Assembly (NCBI GenBank): GCA_032821775.1
Contig: JAVLRN010000009.1
Location: forward strand, 806,001-870,000
Length of the DNA: 64,000 bases
Direction: 5' to 3'
Source: Sanguinoderma infundibulare
Taxonomy: Eukaryota; Basidiomycota; Agaricomycetes; Polyporales; Polyporaceae
Position 1 is the stretch's first letter, and the number at the start of each line of letters is the position of its first letter. Shown in pieces: positions 20,880 to 33,541 of this stretch. A program made the position numbers and the translations under genes. The notes beneath the pieces were generated by a model that was not told the origin of the DNA, did no database searches, and saw nothing but the letters and a program-made list of their open reading frames with translations.

Positions 20880-23800
20880 ATGCTCCTCTCCCCAAACGCT
20901 GACTACGTCCCTTTCAGGCAGTCAAACCGTGACTCTGGCTTGTCGCCCTGTCGCGCGTCGACTCCTCTCTTCCATCGCACCCCTCCGAGGCCAGCGTCAT
21001 CCTCGTTTCTCTACAACTCTCCCATGCATTCTCCCTCTCCCCTCAGGCGACAAGCGCTCCCTACCCCCGCCTGCGTAGACCCTGACGACGTCTTCCAGTC
21101 GCCCCTCCGCGCATACACCCTCTATCCTCAGCACTCGCCCCCAGGGCCTCCAGATTCGTCCATGCATATCGATGATGACGACGATCTCTTCCTGGGTCCA
21201 TCCCCCTCCTCATCTAATTTTATCCCCCCCTCGTCCCCCGTCCCACTCCGAACGCCCCTTCGGACGCCCGTCAAGGATCCATCCAGAGACCCGTCTCGCT
21301 TCTCCCCAGACCGCTCTGCTTTGTCTGCTAATCACCTCAATGTTACCTCGGCCTTCTTCTCCGCAACAACCGCCGGCATCAAACGCAAACCGACACCCAT
21401 ATGTTCAACCCCTTCCAGGCGTCGTACCATGACTCCGCTCAATGTCACATCCGCCAGTCCACACCACGCCTCAGACTCTCCAGCCCTCCTCTTCGATCGC
21501 CTTGCTCCCCTCCCTGCGCCTCGTTTTGCCAGCGCCCGGGAGACTCCGCAGAGCAAAGCTGAGACTGAGCTTCACCTCAAGAAGCAAGCAGAGACGATGA
21601 CCATGCTCAGCATCCGCGATCTGGATCATTCCAGTGACGAATCCGGCTATGACTCTGATCCCGACCTAAACCACAACGGCTCGGGGACAATAGGCAAGCA
21701 GCCCCTCCTTTTTATGGCAACCATGGGCGGCTCCACCGTTCCACCGTTTTCCTCTATAAAGACGAGGTCCCGAACAAAGGGCTCGGTCAAAGGCAAGTCC
21801 CCTGCGCTCGAAATCCCCACACCCACCCGCAGGGCCCTGGTCAGCGACGAGGAGGTGGCCGAGGCAATCTCCCCCGGCGGACACGTAACCAAACGCCGAG
21901 CACGCTCACGCCCGTTGTCGGCAGAGTTGCTTGAGTCTGTTCACAGCACGCCCATCGCGTCACGGGACAAGGTATGTTGTTTTTGTTGTCATGGCCTGAG
22001 CCACTCCCTTTGTGGCACTTCAGCCACATCGATGCTTACAGCCGCGGACTTTAAGGTTACTGCGACGCCACGCATAAACGAGTCCACGAACGCAAGCACA
22101 GTCATCTTCCCTTCCACTCGAACCATGCGCACACGAACTACATCAAACTCTTCCGCAACCGAGTCCGAGTCTGGCTCTCCCCGGAGACGCCCAAACGCCG
22201 CAGGTGCTACTCGGACTCGGACGCAATCTCACACGAGTCGAACATTGAACCGATTGCAAAGCTCAAGCTCTGCGACTTTGTTCTTTGGGCCTGCTATTGA
22301 CAACGGCACAACCAACACCGCTACGAAGGGCGCCAAGTCAGGCCGGACCTCGTCTACGAGCAACACGTCTGGCTCGCCGCTCTTCCTTCGTATCGACCCC
22401 CATCCCACTCAACGGACGCAGTTCCCTAACCGCCATAGCTATGCTGGCAGTGATACTTCCTCCGTATGGGCCAGTCGTTCACCACCTGCCGTAGCCTCGT
22501 CGCCAGCTCCGGTCAACGCCCGCAAGCGCATGGAGTCGGATGGGTCAGACGACGAAGCGGACCTGTTCTTCAGCAGCGGACCTGCCAACTCCTCCTTCGC
22601 CATCTCCCTTCAACGAAGTTGTACGCCCAGTCCCAAGAAAAAGCAGAAACGTGAGAGTCTTGATCCACTCCCCAAGAAGTTCCGCCCTCGCGACTCTGGC
22701 GTTGTCCTCACCGACAGCGACGACGATTTCGATCTTGGCTTCAACAACCACACGAACTTCGTCATGGCTGCGATGCCACGCGCGTCGACGTCCGTGAGCA
22801 CAGTGGCGTCGTCCCTCAATGACCACGAACTGGTAACACCCGGTGTCGGTCCTTCCGCTGCATCCGGCTGGCCCACTGTTGTCAACCACGACGATGACCC
22901 CCTCAGCACTTCCCACAGCGCCGGCATGGGCCGCAGCGTCGATGCATTCATCCTCCGAACTCTTGCCGCTGGTGGTTCCGTGGCTGCCCGAGGTGACACC
23001 GAGCCGAAGCGTGTCCCCGGAACCCCGGTCAAGAAGGTCAAGACTGCCCATCTCGCCGGTGGCGTCACGCGCCCTTGGCAGAGTGCAGTCGCGCACAAGA
23101 TCGGCTTCAAGGATTTTGAAGATGGACCAGGGGATGGTGTTGGGAAGGCCAAAGGCAAGCCTCGGAAGAGTCTGCCTGCGGCATTCCCGGGTCTAGGCCG
23201 ACCAAAGGAGGCCAGGACTGCGAAGAAGGGGCGGCAGGCGGCGGCGGCGGCGACAGCCGCGAGTGCGAGCGAGAGGGATACCGATGTGGATTTGGACGAC
23301 GCTGATAGTCCGACCACGAGGAAGGACGCGAAGTATGACGGATTGGGTCTCGGACGGCCAACCACCGGTCTCCCACCTGGGAAGGCTAGTTGGCTGATGC
23401 GCAGGAGTAGTAGTGGTGCGTTTTCGAACTCGAGTGACGCCTCTTCGGTCAACGCCACACCTACGAGACTCACAGCGAAAGGTACTCCTCTTACCATTGC
23501 AAAGCTTGACCATACTCAATCCATGCATTGCCCAGACTGGATGCTCCCTCCACCGCGGTTGCGGACGCCGGGTGCGTCGCCACTCAAGAACGCCTTGCAG
23601 GCGGCCAGTCGGTCCACTTCAGGCTCTTCATCTTCTACCGTCACAAACTCCCCTACTATCAATCCGACCGCTCGGAATCCCCTCGGTACATTGTCTCAGC
23701 GCGAGAGAAGGATTAGCCAAAATCTCCGGACGCCGGCCCCAGCGCTCTTCGCCGCTCTGCACGGTCAACGCCCACACACTCACGCACACCCTGCACGACA

Positions 23801-25202
23801 GTCTCATGTGCAGCCAGCCGTACGGATGGGACGACTTCCGGCGCCCACTGATGAAGAGGAACCGGGCAGGTTTTTGCACGATTTTGTTGAGGTCGACGAG
23901 CTGGGCAGCGGGGAATTTGGGCGTGCGATGAAAGTGCGGTACAAAGACCCGGCCCGGGGCAACGACGTCTTCGCGATCAAGAAATCGAAACGGTTCGAGG
24001 GTATCAAGCACCGGTGAGTGCCTTCCCAACCTTTTTACGATAGTTACGTGCGGCAGTTGCCCCGATGCGGATCACTGCGCGACGGCGCAGCCGCTTGCGC
24101 TTGGTGCACATTAGCTGCCTTAGTGGGCAATCTCCCATCGCAGCACCGTTGCCGCGCGGAGTTGATACGGGCTCTCTCTCGCGGAGATCTTCGACGTTCC
24201 CGTTCCTGTGCTGCCTGTTCCCTATCTATTTATGGTAACTAACCTTCCCTCTACAGCCTCCGCCTTCGCGAAGAGGTCGACATTCTGAAGCACCTTTCGG
24301 ACGCCGCGGCACGGTCGTCAGATACAACAGTCCGCCTTGTCCGCCGCCATCCCAACATCCTTGGCTATATCGACAGTTGGGAGGAAGACGAGACGCTCTA
24401 CATCCAGACCGAACTCTGCGAGCTCGGCAACTTCGCTCACTTCCTCTGGGAATATGGCCGAACGTTCCCTCGACTGGATGAGGCTCGCGTTTGGAAGATC
24501 ATGGCGGAGCTCGCCTCTGGGCTGCGGTTCATTCACGATGCGAACGTCATTCACCTCGATCTGAAGCCGGCCAACATCTTCCTCACGGGTGAAGGTCGTC
24601 TGAAGATTGGAGACTTCGGCATGGCGTCTGTGTGGCCGCGACCGTCTCCTCCCGGCGAACCGCAGTTGATCCCCGGTCAGAAACCTGTCGGCTTCGAGCG
24701 AGAAGGAGACAAGCTTTACCTCGCACCGGAGGTCCTTCAAGGTCGGTATGGCAAGGCCGCAGACGTCTTCAGCTTGGGAATGACCATGCTCGAGACCGCG
24801 TCGAATATCATTGTGCCAGACCAGTGCGTGTTCTTGTACCTCCATGAAATGTATGCGGCGACTGATGTTGTGAATGTATCGTGCAGAGGTGAAGCTTGGC
24901 ATCGACTACGTCGAGAGGACTTCAGCCAGGTTGAACTCGACGCGAGTCCCGAACTCTGGGACCTGATCAAGAGCATGATGCGCGCTGCGCCTGCGCTGCG
25001 CATTGGCATCTCACTCGTCGACACTCATCCGGTTGTCCTGCGCGCGCGTCAGGCGATGGAACGCATGCGTACGCAATACGGTGCTGTCTTCGGCGCGTCG
25101 CCACTGGGAGCGGTCCCCGATGGGTTCTTGGACGAGATTTTGGCGCGCGGCCGGTACACCGCGAGCGATGAAGACGACTGGGAGATGGACCTCAGTATGT
25201 GA
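20880..25202 (+). CDS. WEE1: WEE1-family cell-cycle inhibitory kinase
   Basis: Kinase that delays mitosis by phosphorylating the Cdk1 tyrosine. Main exons are 20880-24013, 24257-24823 and 24887-25202. The open frame sums to 4017 nt (1338 residues). An extra in-frame intron at 21972-22055 (84 nt, donor gtatgt, acceptor ctttaag) is likely; it would remove the odd stretch VCCFCCHGLSHSLCG and leave 1310 residues. The first 950 or so residues are disordered, Ser/Pro-rich with many SP/TP sites and acidic runs (IDDDDDLF). The kinase domain has LGSGEFGRAMKV, VFAIKKSK, HLDLKPANIFLT (the Wee1-type catalytic loop), IGDFGMASVW and EGDKLYLAPEVLQG. The 243-nt intron lies between the catalytic Lys and helix C. 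Mik1-type kinases share these motifs. Confidence 0.96.
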
Positions 25203-28200
25203 TCCGCCATACGCAACGTCCTTTGCATCCCATGCCGTTGCCGCGCTACCTGATCACCGCTGAGGACGCTGTTGTGTGTGTGCCAGGCGGTGATGTGTCA
25301 TGATTGTGTTTTGTGAGCCATGTCTATTCGTTTCTGTCTTGATTTGAAATGCCCCCATCCCCCACTTGAGGAGTTCTATTTGTCTAACCTATTCGCTTAT
25401 GCCACCGTTGCTCCTTGTTTTTTTTTTACCGAGACTTTGCGCATCCCACGGACGGGTTCTGTCTTGGTTTATGGTATTGTTAATGTTGTGTAATAACAGT
25501 CTGAATGCGCCTTGCCCATGATCGTCCTACACTATGGCCTTGTTCATTTTTCTCACTCGCACATACAACCATCTCTACGCAATCACCATCCGATACCGCT
25601 ACACCGACGTCATGCCTCCCTCGTTCATTGCGGACATTGATCATCATCTCCCATACCCTCCCATACCCTCGCACGATATTCCCTAATCGCGTTCCGCACC
25701 CCGCAATTGCAACTCCTGACCTCACACAATCCCAATCCCCCCACCCGCTCATGTGAATGATTACGACGTGTTCTTGTTTCTCTCGTCCCATCTTGCGTTA
25801 TGTTGGTACATTAGACGATTGGTTATGTCCCGCGTGCACATATACGGTTCCTGCGCACGTCACCAAGTTCCACCTGCGTTTCCTCTGCACATGTTTTCTC
25901 TGTCAAAGTCACCGATGACGATTTGCATTTACGATTCACGACTCCTTCTCATGCCACTATTATCGCAAGCGGATCCTATCCCGATGAAGGCCCTCCTCCA
26001 TATCCGACTGATCATTTTCATGACACGCAGGCATGCGATCTCGTGTTGCCAATTGTCGCAAGTGTTGCGAGTGTTAGTAGGTAGTTGGGTCGCTGTTGGT
26101 GCCACGTCGAATGGAAACTGGAATTCATGTTTTGGACGAACATGCTGCCTGAGGCTTTGAGGTCCGTAGCGACAATCTCGCGCTCTAGGGTGACATATGT
26201 CATGCTGGATATGGGGATATTGAAAACATATGTACATGTGTTTTGAGCAATGTCGACGGTAACGATCCCGTAGCGATCTGTCAGATAGCAGAGGGGAGAA
26301 CGCCGAGGGGGATGGGGAGCAGCAGATGGGGATGGGGAGCGTCGGGGATAGCCGTCCGGGAGCTTTGTGCGGCTGATCGACCACTTTGACATTGATCGGG
26401 GCTCGCCAGGGCAGGCTAAGCCTGGTTTGGAACGTCCGGGCCGGGGAGTCCGGGAACGGTGAGTGGCTGTTGGGGGCTCGTGCAAGGTTCACGGAGGGGC
26501 CGAGGGGCGACAGCTGCCAGCGCGATCAGCCACTGGGCCTGTCCGATCGCGTTTAGGACGAGAGAGTGGATGGTGCGTTGCTTGCCGAGGTCGCGTTCTG
26601 AATTTCCATCAGTGTCGCGGCCGGCGAGCCCGACGAACATGGTGCGCATGGATTGCTAGCGCTGCACAAGCCGTAAGCCGCTCCGATAAGATCCAAGACG
26701 CCGCAAAGGGGACTGCCGAGCCGGGGCAGAGTGAACCCGGCCAAGAGCGAACGTCAAGTAGTTCTGAAGATCTGATTTGTGATGTGGGTCCGGATTCGAA
26801 TCCAGGAACGGGCGTTGCGAGTTGTGTCGTCGTGCGATTTGCGCGGACTAGCGCGAACTGGGGTGCAGGTCGCGCCAAAATCCGGCGAGGCTGGTTCCTT
26901 ACGGCCGCACAAAGGAAGCGAACCCTGAGGGAGGTCGCAGCTAGGATGAGGCTTAGTGTGCGAACGGCTAGGAATATTTCAGGGGCCAAGGTGTTTGGAG
27001 GGGACAGAAGGTTTGTGTTGTCATATGTCGCCAGACTACTGTAGATAGAGACGGGGCGACGGCGAATACGATTGCGATGGAGATGATTGTCAGTGGTGAC
27101 AAGAGGAGCCGCAACCGACCGCCGAAAACTATGACCGACGGTGAGACCCCTAGAGGACCTGGGGGGCAAGTTGGGAGTGGTAACGTAAGGGATCGATTTT
27201 AGGACGGAATGGGGAGCGGGGACCTGTGTGCCGGATCGTGAACGCGCAAGATGGGTACATGAGCGCTGCGGGAGAAGAAAAGGTAAGGAGAGGAGAGAGT
27301 ATGCCGAGGATGGGCGAGGGTTGGTCGAAAAAAGGGAGGCTCGCGGGCAAGAGTGAGAGCGCGATACGAGAAGCGAGCCGGATTCAGATATAGCAGCCAC
27401 AATGGACGCCACGAGGATGAGTGGAATATAACCATTCAGGGCAACGAGCATTCACTCGCGCCGGGCGTCGTTGACTAGGGGGCGGGCGAATTGCCGGATT
27501 GGGGAGGAGTGGCGGGGGTGCTCGGACGAGGATGGAAGGCCGAAAATGACGGAGGGAATGGATGTGTATTGCGCGCGGATGCCGGGAAGGCTGGGCAACG
27601 AGGAGGGTGTGGGAGACGGTGGGAGAAATGGCGAGGCGAGGACGGGGGATGGGAGGCCAGAGGGCGGCAGAGGCCGGGGGGCGGTCATGGGGCTGGGCTC
27701 TGGCTGGGGAGGGCGAGTGGGAGAGGGCGGAGGGAGGGGCGTGGGACGAGGAGGAGGACATGAGGGTGCCGATGGGGATCTGTGGGAGAATGCGAGTTTG
27801 GCAGTCGGCGGGGGATTGCAATTGGGGGGCGGACTGGGAATATTTGGGAGAGGGGGCAGCTGGGCAGGCGAGAGAAAGGAGAGGACGAGACAAGGACGCG
27901 AGTCCGACTCGAGCCGAGTTCAGCACGTCGCCTGCCTCGCCCTTGCCCGCCCCGTTCGCCCTCCCAACCGCCCTCCCGCGCAGCCCCCCAGTCCCCGCTC
28001 GCCATCTGCCGCACCCGCCCAGACGGGCAGCCGAGGCCAGCTGTCCGTTGGCGACGGTCTGAAGCCGCGGCTGTGCAGGACTGCAAGAAACCGGACATCT
28101 GGCCGCATCAAATATTCTAGGCGCCGGGGTGTCCCTGAGCGTGACAAGTTGCGAATCTGTCTCTGGCTCGCGCCTGTCTCCCGCAAACATTTCTCGACCA

Positions 28201-28278
28201 TCGTCTTCCCTCCACACTCGCTCCTTCTCCTCCTCCACTCCTCGTCCTCCACCCAGCGTCCGTGCTGGCCCCATACAA
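25203..28278. other. Long intergenic region between WEE1 and the homeobox gene
   Basis: About 3 kb. The first 350 bp hold the WEE1 3' UTR, including an A/T-rich ttttttttta run near 25417. A small direct repeat (ataccctccc) sits near 25650. From about 27450 to 27930 the plus strand is strongly G-rich, then switches to C-rich through the homeobox exon. Minus-strand open frames at 26609-27451 (280 codons, hydrophobic start MLVALNGYIPLILVASIVAA) and 27384-28310 are long, but I recognise nothing in them and see no conserved splice pattern. A long 5' UTR or divergent transcript is possible. Confidence 0.35.
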
Positions 28279-31169
28279 ATGCTTTCCCATCCCCGTCCCC
28301 CCCACGACATCCCAGCCCACGATCTTTCCGCCGTCCAGCCCGCTCTCTACCACGTCGTCCCCCACTCCATCCCCCACAACTCTATCCATCACCATCCCTT
28401 CCCCATCCCCGCCCCTGCCTTCGACCCCCGCCTCTCCCTCGATCCACCCCACGATCTCCACCTCCCCCCTCAGAACCAAACCTGCGTCCCCGCTCTCATC
28501 CCTCCAGGCATGGACCCCTCCCAGGTCGACATCCGCACCTTCTATCCCTATACTCCAAACGAGGTCAAGCACCGCAAACGCACAACCCGTGCCCAGCTCA
28601 AAGTCCTCGAGGGTGTCTACAAGTATGACACCAAGCCCAACGCCTCCCTCCGCAAGAAGCTCGCCGCAGAGCTCGACATGACCCCCCGCGGTGTCCAGGT
28701 ATGTCCCCCTTCACCTCAGTCGCGTCCCATCTTCTTTTCAACGCGTCACACCTCCCCCGTCCCCCCGTGATCGCGTCGCCGACCATCATCTAATCTCCGT
28801 CCCCTAGGTCTGGTTCCAAAACCGTCGTGCAAAAACCAAACAGCAGGCAAAGAAGGCAGAAGCAGCCGCTGCCACCGCGTCCAAACCAACTCCAGTCGAT
28901 CCCATCCCCGGCCCGTCTCCCTCGAACCCTCTCATTGCTCCCCGCCCAGAACCAGATGCCGACGACGATCATAACCATTTCGATGATGACGCCCTCTCAC
29001 CACCCCCTCCGTCCCCCCTCGCCCGTCCGGATGAAACAGGCCCAGACGACCTTCTTGCTCCCATCTCGTCCGATCCTCCCAAGCCAATCCTCAGCGAGAA
29101 CGACCATCTCAACTCTACCCCTGATAGCCGCCGTCCATCCATCGCCCCTCCGCTTCCTCTCCCGTCCTGGGCGACAGCCTCTCCCTCCCCGTCCTCACCT
29201 GCCAGCGCTCCACAGCCCCCAACTGCCCCTACTTCCACCCATCCAAGCCCCACTGCCGCCCATGTCAACACCCACATTCGCCTCTCAACACACCCTCCAT
29301 CCGCAACTGCCTACTCCAACAACCACCTCGCCCCCCTCGATCTCTACGCCCAGCGCCGAACTTCTCTTCCCGTCACTTCCCACCCTGCTTCCCGTTTGGG
29401 TCTTGTCCAGAAGCGTGGCTTTGACCCAGCCCGACGACGCCTTTCGTCCGACATAAGCGGCCACGGCCATCGCATGCTTGCCCACCCCTACATGCATGTC
29501 GCCGCCACCGCCAACGGCACCAACACCCATGTCACCTTCAGTGAGGGCAATGATAGCCCACACCATCCCCAGATCATCCGCCGTCCGCAGCTCATTGGAC
29601 GCATGAGCGCGCCCTTCCCCGCCGGTTCCCAGCTCCATCCTGCCCATGCGCACACCATGCCCGTTGTGCCTTCTCAAGGCGGTCACAACCAGCGTTCGTA
29701 CGACGTATCCGGCATGCCTGCTCCTCCCCACACGCCCATGTACAACCAGGGCCCGGGACAAGGCTACGATCTCTTCGCTCCTCGACACTCAATCGACGGC
29801 AGCGCCCTCGGTCTCATGCAGGCCCACGCCCAGATGAACATGGGTGCACAGCAGCAGATGAACGGCGCTGTGGCCGATTCCTACAGCATGGATATCAACG
29901 TCAGCCCGCTCGACCAACGCGCATACGCCATCTCCCAGCGGTCTATCGCTCCTCCAGTCCCTGGCCCATTGCCTTCACCCAACTTCTCTTTCGGCAACCC
30001 GTTCGCTCCGAGCTCATCTTCAAACTCGTCGAACAACTCAGTTTCAGGAACGCCGCCCAATGGCACGTCGCCGCCCCTCCTCACGTTACCCAGGCGCCCA
30101 AGCGAAGGCGGGGTTTCCGATGCGGATACGGAGGAGAGTAGTGCAGGGCCGTTGTCAAGGTTTGGCAGTGTCGCCAGTCTTGGTGCAGGTAGCGAGGTCA
30201 GTTGGACGAGCGCATATACGTCGGAGGGCGGTCATATCGAGGGAGCATCAGAAGATGGAAACATCTGTGCGAGCAGACGGGAGAGCTGGTGAGTCGTCGT
30301 TCGTCCTTTAAGCCACTTTCCATGCGTTCGCCTCAATACGAACCATCGTTTCCCAACGCGCTCTACCGTAAACTCTCTTTTATCATGCTTTGGACGAGCC
30401 GAAACCTTGGTCAAAGAGTCTCATGAGCGATAGGCGCTGATGAACCCCTCCCGTATGCAGTACCTCTGGACATTTCGTCGAGCTCTTTTCAGATCTCGAT
30501 GTCGGAAGCAACGGCGGTACACCTGCCCCGCCTTCTCTTCATGAGCAGCACCAACATCACCTCCGTCATGCGTCTTCGTCTTCCCACGTCTCCCCAAGCA
30601 ACTACCCTGCGAACCACATTCAAGCGCATTCGCCGGATGCCCAGACCCCTCAGATTCTCTCGGATGGGGATGGAGGCTACCCTTCACCGTCGTCGGCGTC
30701 CACAATATCCGCCGGCAGCACTCACAGCCACCAACATACCAGGACCCACGACAATAATGCGCCCAACCCGCATCCCAATGGAAACGGGAACCGCATAGGC
30801 CAGGGCCATGCGAGGACGAACACTTCGAGCGAGCTTGCTTTCGCGTTGCAGGATGCGCAGGCAAAGGATGACATGGGGCAGCTGCAATACCCCGACTACG
30901 GACAAGGGAACGGCGACAACAACATGGCGAACGAGCATGGGTACCAGCAGTTCGCGCAGGAGCAGCCCCACCACTCACATCAAGACTACTCAAAGGGACA
31001 GGGTCACTTCCCGACCGTCTATGAGGGATATGAGTACCCGCCACTAGGAGACGGTCAGATCGCGGGTGAGAGCGGGGCATACACTACCGGGGCAATCGAG
31101 CTGTCGCACATGTGCGTGCCAGCTTCCGAGGGCGTTCACTTCATGGGAGGGTACATGCAGTACTCCTAG
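28279..31169 (+). CDS. Homeodomain transcription factor
   Basis: Predicted nuclear DNA-binding regulator. Exons 28279-28698, 28808-30288 and 30461-31169 give 2610 nt and 869 residues. The homeodomain spans residues about 95-156: EVKHRKRTTRAQLKVLEGVY opens it and VWFQNRRAKTKQQAKK ends helix 3. Intron 1 falls inside helix 3, just before VWFQNRRAK. The N-terminus is His/Pro-rich. The C-terminal 700 residues are low-complexity, with Pro/Ser-rich, acidic (PDADDDHNHFDDDAL) and Gln/His/Asn-rich parts. The open frame continues upstream of 28279 but has no ATG there, so this start is the first possible. Homeodomain proteins of this build act in mushroom development in some basidiomycetes, but orthology to any one of them is not claimed. 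Confidence 0.93.
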
Positions 31170-32617
31170 TCACCACGAGCGGTCCCTCCCTCCCATTGGC
31201 TGCCGGGTCGACGAATTATGCGCCGGCCGCCCTCCATCTCGCCCTCTCACTCAACTTGACACCGAGGCCCATGTGCCAAACGCTATTCGACATTGTCTCC
31301 GCGAAGAGCCTTCCCACCCGCGCTTCCTGCCCGCGTAAAAGCGTGTCTGCGACCTCGCTTGTAACATCATCCGCATCCCGCTGCAGCTGTTTGATGCAGC
31401 CGCTCCCGAACTATCATGTACACTGTCCCCTCCGTGCGTGTGCGTTGTTGTTGTCCCGCGCTGTCTGTACCTCTGCCTCTCGTCCCCTTGCATGCACCGT
31501 TCTCGCTTAGCTATAGCCGCACCCTGCTCTAATACTCCTTCACACCCCGTCCTCGCACCGTTGTCGTCACCACCCCTGCATCCAACGCGATGCTTTTGTT
31601 CGAAATTCTGTCTCAAACCTTCGCTTCCCTTCGTTCCGTTTCCTTTGCAACCTACATCACCGTCCCTACCTCGTCTTCCCTGGTTATCTTCTGGCACAAT
31701 CTCGGACTTGATACTCTTCGATGTTCGCGCTCATGATCGTCTTTGCCTTTCGTTCTTCCTATTTACATCCATAACATATCCATACAGTACAGTCCCTCTC
31801 TCTTTGATATCTCTGTACACCTATGATATCCCTACGACGCACGCTCCGTACCGTCTCCGTCTCGTCTCGTCTCGTCCGCATCGTGGCCCGGACCCTGACC
31901 TGAACCCGATCCGCGCAACTTATAATTACACTTATTACTGACTGGCGTCCGGTCTTCGCGTATCGTCCGAGTACCGTCTCGTTGGCTCGTTGCTGCGTTG
32001 CTGCCTCGCATATGGTTACTGGCCGCAGCCCCACCGCACTTCGCCTATGATTGTTGCTTCTTGACCGTCGCCCCTCAGGAGTTGGTGTCGACGCTGTCTT
32101 CTCGTACATTATTATAGAGCCCCTTCATAATTTGCCATCCCCCAACCCCCGCCCCCACCCGTTGTCATCTTCCGAACCTCCCTCCCTCGTCGCTTCCAAC
32201 ACGCTCACACAGTCACGTTCTTTACTTTCCGTCTGCATATGCCTGTCTCTCCTCTCACTTTGTGATCGTCATGGCCCCTTCGCACGTTACTTATACTACC
32301 TATGCATTCCATACGAGGGGACGGGGCGGCGGCCGTCCCCTCTCTCGTAATAATTGCCGCCGCTGCATTCGTCGCATTCCTTTCGCTCCCCTTCCCTCTA
32401 TCCCTTTTGTGCATTGGCGGAGTAGGAACGCGGGAGGGCGTGCGATGATCGGCCGCCGTGTACATATTGTAACGCTGTAGATAGTGTACAATTCGACGTT
32501 ATCAATAAGGCTCACATCGCCATTCAATATTCAGATCTAGGAATCTGCTCTACTACACACCGCCATCCTCCAACTGTTGACGACAGCGTCCGCCTGCGAA
32601 CGATTCGCTCAGTTCAA
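31170..32617. other. Intergenic, 3' side of the homeobox gene
   Basis: About 1.4 kb, pyrimidine-rich on the plus strand, with short unsupported frames only. It contains repeated CGTCTC/TCGTCTCGTCTCGTC-like runs near 31855-31880. Confidence 0.4.
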
Positions 32618-33463
32618 CTACAGCCACTCCATCGACGGGCACTCCTCCCTCAGTCGCTCATCATATTCGCTCTGCCACCTGAGGAACAGAGTCACAGCGG
32701 CGGCGCGGTGATCTTCGCCATCGAATTCGTCCCCGGATGCAGTGGATACACGGATGGGAACTGGGGAATGCGACCGGTGCCGGGATGGGTGAGATGCTGT
32801 AGCAGCCGATGGTAGGGTATAGAGTTGGGCGGTGCGAGTCTCCACTTCGTCCGTGGGCACAGACGGGAGCCCGGTTCCGTCCCGTCCCTCGCCCTCCAAT
32901 TCACTTCGATCTCTGTGCCTCCCAGACGCTGTCCATCCATTCGAATCACGATCAGCGCTCGTGGTCCGTCGAGCTGGCTCGGAGGCGGTGCGCGTCCAAA
33001 GTGCAGATGATGTGCGGGGCGGTGCTGGCGTGTGCGACTAGTCCGGCGCGAGTGGTGGACGTGTGCTGGTTGGGTCTAGCCTCGCTGCCGAAGCTGCTTA
33101 GTTTAGCTCTGGGGTTGGTGGGAATCCGTCAGGCTGAAGGAGGAGCCAGACGTGGCGGGTTTGGCGACGCCAATGGCAGCGCGTTGCATCAGCGACGAAC
33201 CGCCTTCTTCGCTTGTGCCCTGCACATAGACTGAAGACAGTACGATCCCGGATTGGCGAGCATGCATGGGCGTCACAATCAGCCTGGCAAATGGGGGGAG
33301 GCCGGAGCCAATCTGCTCTCGATGATAGATGGACGCCAACTGTGGACGACAATCGACACCGCAAGAGAAGAGAGTTCCTATGAAACGATCATCATGGGAC
33401 TCGAATCCGTAGATCGTTGGACGTCAGCTTCGCGGTTTGGGCGGGCGAACTCGGATATGGCAT
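32618..33463 (-). CDS. Hypothetical protein, incomplete gene model
   Basis: Unrecognised. Three pieces look coding on the minus strand. Exon 1 at 33463-33401 (21 codons, MPYPSSPAQTAKLTSNDLRIR) joins in phase through a 61-nt intron to 33339, which reads LASIYHREQIGSGLPPFARL and onward to about 33110. A final exon ending in the stop at 32618 reads EGEGRDGTGLPSVPTDEVET and ends LRWQSEYDERLREECPSMEWL. The internal splice between about 33110 and 32910 could not be placed with confidence. The gene would start about 80 nt past the stop of the TRAF-like gene on the same strand. It may be wrong in part; the charged, non-repetitive ends are the main support. Confidence 0.35.
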
Positions 33464-33541
33464 ATCTGGATGGAAGTAAGACAATTGCAAGTATCTGGGT
33501 CCCATCGTTGAGAATGGATGCTCCTGTCGGCCGTACTGGGT

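Noticed and set aside
22545..23497. Minus-strand open frames of 183 and 295 codons
   Set aside because: They are opposite-strand shadows of the disordered WEE1 exon, with Arg/Gly/Pro-rich composition and no motif.
25640..25680. Tandem ataccctccc units as a telomere- or minisatellite-like repeat
   Set aside because: Only about two units are present, so it is not a meaningful array.
26784..26806. Palindrome GGATTCGAATCC resembling a tRNA T-arm
   Set aside because: The base before TTCGAATC is A where a tRNA needs G, the arm stem pairs poorly, and no anticodon or acceptor stem fits on either strand.
27384..28628. Long open frames on both strands (27384-28310 minus, 27471-28628 plus)
   Set aside because: They overlap each other and the homeobox exon, have extreme composition, and read as GC-skew artefacts. 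The plus one is out of frame with the homeodomain.
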